Shown here piece after piece: positions 5,947-11,188 of a stretch of DNA of 11,188 nt (positions within the stretch are counted from its first letter, which is position 1; the number at the start of each line of letters is the position of its first letter). The stretch is from contig NZ_JBEPWZ010000080.1 in NCBI RefSeq assembly GCF_041642155.1, forward strand, positions 1 through 11,188. The letters run 5' to 3'. A program made the translations under genes and the position numbers. The stretch comes from Fodinibius sp041642155. Its GTDB lineage: Bacteria > Bacteroidota > Rhodothermia > Balneolales > Balneolaceae. Under the pieces are notes generated by a model. The model did not search any database and was not told the DNA's origin. It saw only the letters and a list, made by a program, of their open reading frames with translations.

Positions 5947-6276
5947 TCGTTAGTTGCTAAATCAATCCAGTATTATGGCTCGATCGATCAGCGTATCGTT
6001 CAAACTCCAGGTATCTGTCGAGGCGCCCCGCGGATTGACGGCCACTGCATCACCGTACAAAATGTAGCCATCTGGTACGATCGGTTGGGGTGATCCGCCA
6101 ATTAAATAGCCAGTTAATATGACCTCAATTTAGTTGACATTTATGTGGCCTTAGCCTTTTATTTTGCCAACCGTGAGCAGATAGACCGCTCTGTCGAAGA
6201 AAGTGAAGCGTTTGCCGAGCAGCTCCGCCAGCAGATCCTATTGCTTTTTGACCAAAAATCCCACGGAACCGCGTGA
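5947..6276 (+). pseudogene. DUF433 (VapB-like antitoxin) gene with three in-frame stop codons
   Basis: Read in one frame, the sequence gives a nearly complete DUF433 protein: YGSIDQRIVQTPGICRGAPR, then GHCITVQNVAIWYDRLG, then stop-SAN-stop-IAS-stop, then YDLNLVDIYVALAFYFANRE and a helical tail to the TGA at 6274-6276. The stops are TGA 6091-6093, TAA 6103-6105 and TAA 6115-6117, each exactly 12 nt apart. At these places relatives usually have Trp or Met, Glu and Glu (RLGxSxxEIxxEY). Single base changes (TGG to TGA, GAA to TAA twice) would explain them. No frameshift is needed. No clear start codon remains upstream; the left limit given is approximate. The last 4 nt overlap the GTG of the DUF5615 gene, the usual arrangement for this antitoxin-toxin pair. 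Confidence 0.8.
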
Positions 6277-6544
6277 ACTCCCCTTCCAAGTTTTACCTTG
6301 ATGAACATATACCGACTGCTGTAACTGACGGGCTACGCCGCAGCAGGATTGATGTCCTTACGCTGGTTGTTGCGGATAAAATTGGGGCAATCGATAAAGA
6401 GCATCTGGCCTTCGCCCGCCAGCAGCGGCGAGCCATTGTAACCCATGTTACAGATTTTCTTCGCCTTGCCAGTGCCACATTAGATCATTCGGCGTAATTT
6501 ATGCTCCTCAAGAACAATCAATTGGAGAAATAGTCCGGTTCTGA
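6273..6544 (+). pseudogene. DUF5615 (PIN-like toxin) gene, frameshifted and cut short
   Basis: DUF5615 proteins are PIN-like putative ribonuclease toxins paired with DUF433. The GTG start at 6273 (overlapping the DUF433 stop) gives KFYLDEHIPTAVTDGLRRSR, IDVLTLVVADKIGAIDKEHLAF and IVTHVTDFLRLAS. The Asp-Glu-His N-terminal motif and the T-x-x-x-D-F-L motif are therefore kept, although the usual T-x-D-x-D-F reads T-H-V-T-D-F. The frame stops at 6497 after 74 residues. Loss of one base near 6488-6491 explains this: the next frame continues GVIYAPQEQSIGEIVRF, the family's usual following segment, to TGA at 6542-6544. About 20-25 residues of the normal C terminus are absent. The end overlaps the 3' end of the opposing glycine-rich gene by 27 nt. 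Confidence 0.8.
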
Positions 6545-7879
6545 ATCTGTTTTCAGACAATTGTTTACATAAATCTTAGCAGCAGGCATTACTCTGCCTG
6601 TTCTCCCATCGCGCCCGTTCTTTCCGGGCTCACCCGGCGTGCCGTCCAAGCGATCTGCCTGCTCATCATTCTCTGACCTTGTAAACGGAAGCCCCCCTTT
6701 GCCAACACGGCCACCCTTGCCCCCGGTTCCGCCTTTGCCAGCTTTACCCGGCTGTCCCTTCTTCGAGAAGTAATGGATATTTTCGATTGCCTTCTCCGGA
6801 ACAGTCAGAAATACGTTGGATGAGATGCCTCCATGACCGGCACGACCTCCTTTTCCTCCTTTTCCACCATTCCCTCCATTACCTCCGCACCCTGGTGGGA
6901 CCAGCTTCTCAACGGTTTTAAAACCGTCTATTCCCATACCACCATTTCCTCCGTCGCCGCCATTGCCTCCATCGCCGCCATTACCTCCTCTACCGGGGAT
7001 GACCCCTACTGTAACAGGAGACTGAATTGTCATACATCGTAGATTAATCTCCGCAATGCGACAGGCACCACCGTTGAGACCGGGTTCACCGTCTGCACCG
7101 GCTTCCCCATCGTTACCGTCTCCTCCGTTGAGAGCATCTTTACTGAAAAATTCATCAGTAACAGACCCCAAGAAGGTTGAACCCAGCCGTGGTTTCCGCC
7201 CGTCAGCTCCCTTGCTTCCATCATTCCCGGCCTTCCCGTGGGCACCGTCATAGTCTCCTCTCCGAGAACCAAAACCATGGAGCGTTCCCAGAATACCGAT
7301 ATCATAATCAGTACGAAAAGAACCCTCTTTGATTAGCTCCTGACAGGTCAAGATAAAAGCATTTCCCCTTACGACAATTGATGCCCCAGCTTCCAGCGTC
7401 AACTTTCCGATGTTGACGACATTATACATCTCTTCCCGTTCATCAACACCCCATTCCGAAGGATGAACACTGAGGTCCCATACTCCACCGGCCGGGACCA
7501 CCTTTTCCAGTATGGAAAGAGTACGTACATAAATGGGCAAATGGTTATCATGACCACCCTTGTCCCGCTCTGCTTCCAATGGATGATCGGCGAATACATA
7601 GGCTTCGCCTCTGTCATGCATACCCTGTGGAATTCGGCTCCTGTACTCAAGACCGTCGAGAAAGGTTTCACTTCTTTTCCGTCGTTCAGCCTCCGTTGCT
7701 TGCGACAGAATACGCCGCGCCTCCTGCATGCTGGCAATACGATAGTGGGTGTTTTGCGATTCACCTTCATACAGCCGGGACAGATCTTGCCCCGCATCAG
7801 AAGCAATGGCTTCAAACTCCCTGAGCTGTTTGTTGGTGATGCTCAGCCTGGATCGGACAGTGGAAATTTCTTTTTTCAA
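6518..7879 (-). CDS. Collagen-like glycine-rich repeat protein
   Basis: A 453-residue protein. The first about 200 residues are not repetitive: a charged helical N terminus (IASMQEARRILSQATEAERR) and then a beta-rich segment (LTLEAGASIVVRGNAFILTC) that looks like part of a beta-helix or adhesive fold. After that come Gly-X-Y and Gly-Gly-X blocks at about residues 206-225, 246-270, 291-312 (GGNGGDGG repeated at 9/18-nt period), 328-350, 370-396 and 410-430, with short non-repeat links. No Sec signal peptide or anchor is seen. The start chosen is TTG at 7879, 4 nt after the Rhs stop, with no clear Shine-Dalgarno; translational coupling is likely. I do not recognise the gene; structural or delivery partner of the Rhs protein is an inference from the operon. 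Confidence 0.8.
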   Translation of the reverse strand: MKKEISTVRSRLSITNKQLREFEAIASDAGQDLSRLYEGESQNTHYRIASMQEARRILSQATEAERRKRSETFLDGLEYRSRIPQGMHDRGEAYVFADHPLEAERDKGGHDNHLPIYVRTLSILEKVVPAGGVWDLSVHPSEWGVDEREEMYNVVNIGKLTLEAGASIVVRGNAFILTCQELIKEGSFRTDYDIGILGTLHGFGSRRGDYDGAHGKAGNDGSKGADGRKPRLGSTFLGSVTDEFFSKDALNGGDGNDGEAGADGEPGLNGGACRIAEINLRCMTIQSPVTVGVIPGRGGNGGDGGNGGDGGNGGMGIDGFKTVEKLVPPGCGGNGGNGGKGGKGGRAGHGGISSNVFLTVPEKAIENIHYFSKKGQPGKAGKGGTGGKGGRVGKGGLPFTRSENDEQADRLDGTPGEPGKNGRDGRTGRVMPAAKIYVNNCLKTDSEPDYFSN

Positions 7880-7883
7880 ACTA

Positions 7884-10800
7884 TCAAGGATTAAATTTAA
7901 CCCAGTTTTGCGTTAATTTAGCCGGATAAACGATTCCTTTACCGGCGGAAGTGGTCCGGCCCAGCGCCGTTGCTAGGGTTTGGCCGACACTGCCGAATCG
8001 TCCGGGTAATGCACTGAAACAGATCGATAATTTGAGAGGAGGAACATACCCCCTTCTCAGCTGGGTCCGTTGGGCATTCAAATAAGAATGTTGGTTGTTT
8101 AAATATTCACCAAAGAGTTTGGCGGACATGGGTTGCGTATACCCCCGTCTGGTATACGGAAAAACAAAGCGCCCCACCCCATGCAGGGCAATGACATCCG
8201 CCTCTTCATTTCCGCTGGGACTCATTTTAAATACGGCTTCATCTCGGCCATATGAATTGCGGATGGCTTGCCTGGTAGATAAATATTGATCTTCACGTAC
8301 GCTGGTCAGCAAAAACTGACTATTATCCCCTTCATCTAAATTTGTAAAAATATCGTTGAAGTCTGCTGCTCCCAGCTGTTTAGGCATCGCACCAAAAAAA
8401 CCGAAATGTGCACCGGATGCCATCAAAGCGCCTCCTGCCCCCGCAACAGTACCGATGGCAATATTCAAAGCTGTTTCTTTGCTAAAAAACGGCTGTCCTG
8501 TCATGGCTGAGCTAACTGTTGATGAGGCCGTCGCGCCCGCAAATCCGCCGCTGATCATCGATGTTGCCGTTCCCAAGCGGGTGACAAAGGCAATATCCTC
8601 AGCAGTATTACGCCCGGCATTATATGCCAGGTTTATGGCACCTTTCCCTACGGATCCTCCCACACCTGCTCCAACAAGCCCCCCGGCGAAACCGGATAAG
8701 GCATCGACCAGAGCCCTCTTGCCGGTGAATTTCTCTCCAGCAATACCAGCAGTTGTAGCATCGCCGGCCAAAGCCCCTGCCGTACCGGCGACGGCTCCGA
8801 CGGATGCTGAAACTGCCAGTTCCGTCCCGAACACTACCGCTCCTGCTCCCCCGGTAGCTACCGTCACGATGGTTCCCACAACAGCGCCGATCAAGACGGC
8901 CCACCAGGCGGCTTCTCCGTCAGGATCGACCATATTCATCGGGTTATTACCGACAAAAACGTACGGCGAAGCATATTGATGCTTGGGATCAATGTTATAA
9001 AAGCGGCGTAGTTTCGGATCGTATAATCGGGATCCAGCATTATAAAGACCGGTTTCGGGATCAAATTCATAGCCGCCAAACAGATACTGCAGAAGTTCGG
9101 TATCGCTGACTTCCCCATCAATCAATCCCCCGAACGGCTCATACTGGTATGCGGAAATGACCGCTCCGCTATCGTCAGTCAGTATTCTCGGAGACTTGAG
9201 ATGATCTTTATGGACGGCGATTAATTCTGTACCCACTTTCAGACCAAACAATCCACCCGGCCCGTAGAGGAAATTCTTGGTCTGGTCATTGCCCTCGTCG
9301 CTGCTTTGTTTCAATTCTTCCAGAACTGCACCAACCGTGTTCCGGGAATAGGTCTTGGTCATTTGAGGGGATTTCTTCATCACTCTCTTTTCCTTGTCAT
9401 CATAGGTGAAGCTGATGGTACCACTGGATTTTATCTTGATCGAGCTCGCTTTACCGCTGTAAATGTCTCGCAATATTTGCGAAATTCCCCGCGGAAGGGC
9501 TGATACAGTAGCACCGCTGTCATCTTTTGTATAATCCCAACTATCGGAACCATCCGTATTTTTTGCGAAATCAGTTCCTTCTTCATATTCATAGTTTTCG
9601 CTGTCTACCTGCAGGAAATTTCCGTTGGCATCGTAGGTAACAGGATTGATCAGTCCCAGGGACCACCGAGAGGCCTGCTGTTCTCCCAGTAAACAGTCAG
9701 CAACGGTAACACGGTATGCATTATCATAGTTGAAGCGATAGGTCAATTCAGAAGGAACCTTATTATCAGACGGAAGATTTAGCTGAATGCTGTTTGATGC
9801 CACACTGCCATCGAAAAAACCTTTCCCCTGATATCCCTCTTTTATGTAAGTAATATTTTCAGTCATGTGGGATCCTTCTATCCGGGTGACCCACCCTTGT
9901 GAATTGTAGCTGTAATTTGTGGTAAGGGGAGCCGAAGGATTGATTTTATTGGTTTCGGTCAGTATTTGATCTCCGGCATTATACGTAGTTTCCAAGAGAA
10001 CGGTATGATCGACATCGGTAATCTTTACCACCCGCCCCACCTCATCGCGTACGTACAACAACTCCAGGCCGGAAGGATAAGTAGTACTATTTATATTCCC
10101 GAGATTATCATAGTCATACCGGGTCGTAAAAGTGGAGTTTTCGGAAACAAGGGTAAGAATAACTTGGGATAGCCTCTGACGATCGTTGAAATGCTGAAGT
10201 ACTTCCACTTCAACCGTATTATCTTCAGTGTGACTCATTACCTTTATTCCGGTTAGTTGTCCCAGATCATTCAAAGTTTTGCCATCTCCGTTATAACTGT
10301 ATTTATATTTCGGGTGCGCAGACTGATTTGTACCGGGCCAATCCGGGTCTGTATCCGCTTTTTTCTGCAGTTCTTCAGTGTTCCCGTTGTAGGGGAAATA
10401 GCCTTCTTCAATAATCCGGTCTTCAGAATCGTATTTTTTATACAAAAACACTCCCTGTTTCGACTGCTCAGCGTTTTGGGAAAAGCGTACCAATCCATCG
10501 GGATTATAAATATAGCAGACATTTCCGGAGTTGGGTTCTGTGGCTTCCGTAAATAGTCCCTTTGTATTAAACGATCTGCTGCGCTGCCAGTCAGAGGGCT
10601 TGGAGCCTTCCGGCGGATCAAAATAATTTGGGAGCCGTTTAGTTTCTACCTTGCCGGTATCGGAATAGGATAAAAGCCTCGCACTTTTAACGGCATTATC
10701 ATCCATCGGGATGACGTTGAAAACCTGGTTACCGAATTTATCGAGAAGCACATATTTTGATCTGCCATTTTGATCTGTACGGGTTTTTTTGAAGTATTCA

Positions 10801-11188
10801 TTAGCGGGCAGTCCGGACTTATCCTCTTCAGTACTGGAGCTATATGCATATTTGACGGTATGATCACTGGAAGATCCGGTGATGGCAAAATCTTTGCCCG
10901 GTGCTCCGATCTCCACGGTTCGGCCTAGTGGAGAGTCCTCGAATCGTTTGCGGCTGTAGGGATAACCTTCGTCGTTGGGCAGAGCATCGGGAATAGCACC
11001 TTTCATGATCCCGGTATTCCAATCCAGGGAGGTAACGGCATCTGGACGGTACTTCATCAAGATATCTGAATCTGTTTCCAGCGTTGCCGCTTTTGTGGTA
11101 ACAGCAGGCCGGAGCATGCTGTCATACAAGGTTTGGGTAACCGTAACCTTCCCGTTTTCCAGGGATTGTCCCTGCTGCCGCTTTCCTC
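7884..11188 (-). CDS. Rhs/YD-repeat protein with toxin-like C-terminal tip (5' end outside window)
   Basis: The frame stays open to the right edge, so the N terminus is missing; about 1,100 codons are visible. Numbers below count codon 11129-11127 as 1. YD repeats are seen (e.g. YDYDNLGNINSTTYPSG near 340, and RDEVGRVVKITD). They lead to the Rhs core end: VHKDHLKSPRILTDDSGAVI with YQYEPFGG, then LFGGYEFDPETGLYNAGSRL, YDPKLRRFYNIDP, and NNPMNMVDPDG with DPDG at 735-738. Such cores form a hollow shell that holds a toxin tip. Next is a long Gly/Ala-rich hydrophobic stretch (739 to about 905) that could cross membranes. The last about 175 residues are the variable tip, with VIALHG (His983) and LSICFSALPG (Cys1037), a layout like clan CD cysteine peptidases. 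It is followed by a collagen-like gene. Rhs, wall-associated and Tc-C-like forms cannot be separated without the N terminus. Confidence 0.92.
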   Translation of the reverse strand, partial: GKRQQGQSLENGKVTVTQTLYDSMLRPAVTTKAATLETDSDILMKYRPDAVTSLDWNTGIMKGAIPDALPNDEGYPYSRKRFEDSPLGRTVEIGAPGKDFAITGSSSDHTVKYAYSSSTEEDKSGLPANEYFKKTRTDQNGRSKYVLLDKFGNQVFNVIPMDDNAVKSARLLSYSDTGKVETKRLPNYFDPPEGSKPSDWQRSRSFNTKGLFTEATEPNSGNVCYIYNPDGLVRFSQNAEQSKQGVFLYKKYDSEDRIIEEGYFPYNGNTEELQKKADTDPDWPGTNQSAHPKYKYSYNGDGKTLNDLGQLTGIKVMSHTEDNTVEVEVLQHFNDRQRLSQVILTLVSENSTFTTRYDYDNLGNINSTTYPSGLELLYVRDEVGRVVKITDVDHTVLLETTYNAGDQILTETNKINPSAPLTTNYSYNSQGWVTRIEGSHMTENITYIKEGYQGKGFFDGSVASNSIQLNLPSDNKVPSELTYRFNYDNAYRVTVADCLLGEQQASRWSLGLINPVTYDANGNFLQVDSENYEYEEGTDFAKNTDGSDSWDYTKDDSGATVSALPRGISQILRDIYSGKASSIKIKSSGTISFTYDDKEKRVMKKSPQMTKTYSRNTVGAVLEELKQSSDEGNDQTKNFLYGPGGLFGLKVGTELIAVHKDHLKSPRILTDDSGAVISAYQYEPFGGLIDGEVSDTELLQYLFGGYEFDPETGLYNAGSRLYDPKLRRFYNIDPKHQYASPYVFVGNNPMNMVDPDGEAAWWAVLIGAVVGTIVTVATGGAGAVVFGTELAVSASVGAVAGTAGALAGDATTAGIAGEKFTGKRALVDALSGFAGGLVGAGVGGSVGKGAINLAYNAGRNTAEDIAFVTRLGTATSMISGGFAGATASSTVSSAMTGQPFFSKETALNIAIGTVAGAGGALMASGAHFGFFGAMPKQLGAADFNDIFTNLDEGDNSQFLLTSVREDQYLSTRQAIRNSYGRDEAVFKMSPSGNEEADVIALHGVGRFVFPYTRRGYTQPMSAKLFGEYLNNQHSYLNAQRTQLRRGYVPPLKLSICFSALPGRFGSVGQTLATALGRTTSAGKGIVYPAKLTQNWVKFNP

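Noticed and set aside
5756..5953. 65-codon + strand ORF from a TTG
   Set aside because: It has no ribosome site, no recognisable family and AT-driven composition. It runs into the DUF433 remnant in another frame.
6091..6117. Stop codon reassignment as explanation for the in-frame stops
   Set aside because: TAA, TAG and TGA all end intact genes in this window, so none of them is generally read as sense.
6929..7004. Short repeats at 9/18-nt period, possible tandem or CRISPR-like array
   Set aside because: They are the codons of the GGNGGDGG repeat in the collagen-like protein and keep the reading frame; there are no spacers.
7463..7894. 143-codon + strand ORF
   Set aside because: Antisense shadow of the N-terminal half of the collagen-like gene; no family features.
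8356..8979. 207-codon + strand ORF rich in Ala and Pro
   Set aside because: It is the antisense shadow of the Gly/Ala-rich hydrophobic stretch of the Rhs gene; such composition suppresses stops on the opposite strand.

Overview
This is a roughly 11.2 kb chromosomal window with moderate-to-low GC. Gene content and style (a Bacteroidota-type Crp/Fnr regulator, DUF5996, YceI, starts with weak or no Shine-Dalgarno, an Rhs/YD-repeat giant) suggest a Bacteroidota/Balneolota/Rhodothermota-like bacterium. That placement is an inference from protein style, not a measured phylogeny.

Left part (1-1620), housekeeping. The C-terminal end of a glutathione peroxidase closes at a strong terminator. A gene-poor gap follows, then apaG on the minus strand. 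Next comes a region with a near-consensus promoter and extensive RNA pairing potential (a possible structured small RNA or tRNA leader). It ends with tRNA-Asp(GUC) and its terminator.

Middle (1620-4510). A doubtful small minus-strand ORF is followed by a plus-strand pair: a GNAT-like YjdJ/NATD1 acetyltransferase and a DUF5996 protein. Convergent with these are a Crp/Fnr regulator and a YceI protein on the minus strand. The regulator is interrupted by an in-frame amber codon at codon 14. Two TTGA-N6-TCAA (FNR-type) palindromes lie upstream of yceI and upstream of the acetyltransferase. The regulator's recognition helix carries the E-x-x-S-R signature that reads TTGA half sites in FNR/DNR-type proteins, so a small local regulon is plausible.

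Defence remnants (4531-6544). An AbiE type IV toxin-antitoxin operon has an intact AbiEi antitoxin and a 52-bp dyad over its start. Its AbiEii toxin has lost its middle and changed frame. Beyond it lies a DUF433/DUF5615 toxin-antitoxin pair in which the DUF433 gene has three in-frame stops at exact 12-nt intervals and the DUF5615 gene has a one-base frameshift. Both modules are therefore decayed.

Right part (6518-11188). A minus-strand pair: an Rhs/YD-repeat protein (N terminus outside the window) followed 4 nt later by a collagen-like, glycine-rich protein. The Rhs C-terminal tip has a His-Gly / Ile-Cys layout resembling clan CD (C80-like) cysteine peptidases, suggesting a polymorphic toxin tip. 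No obvious immunity gene follows it.
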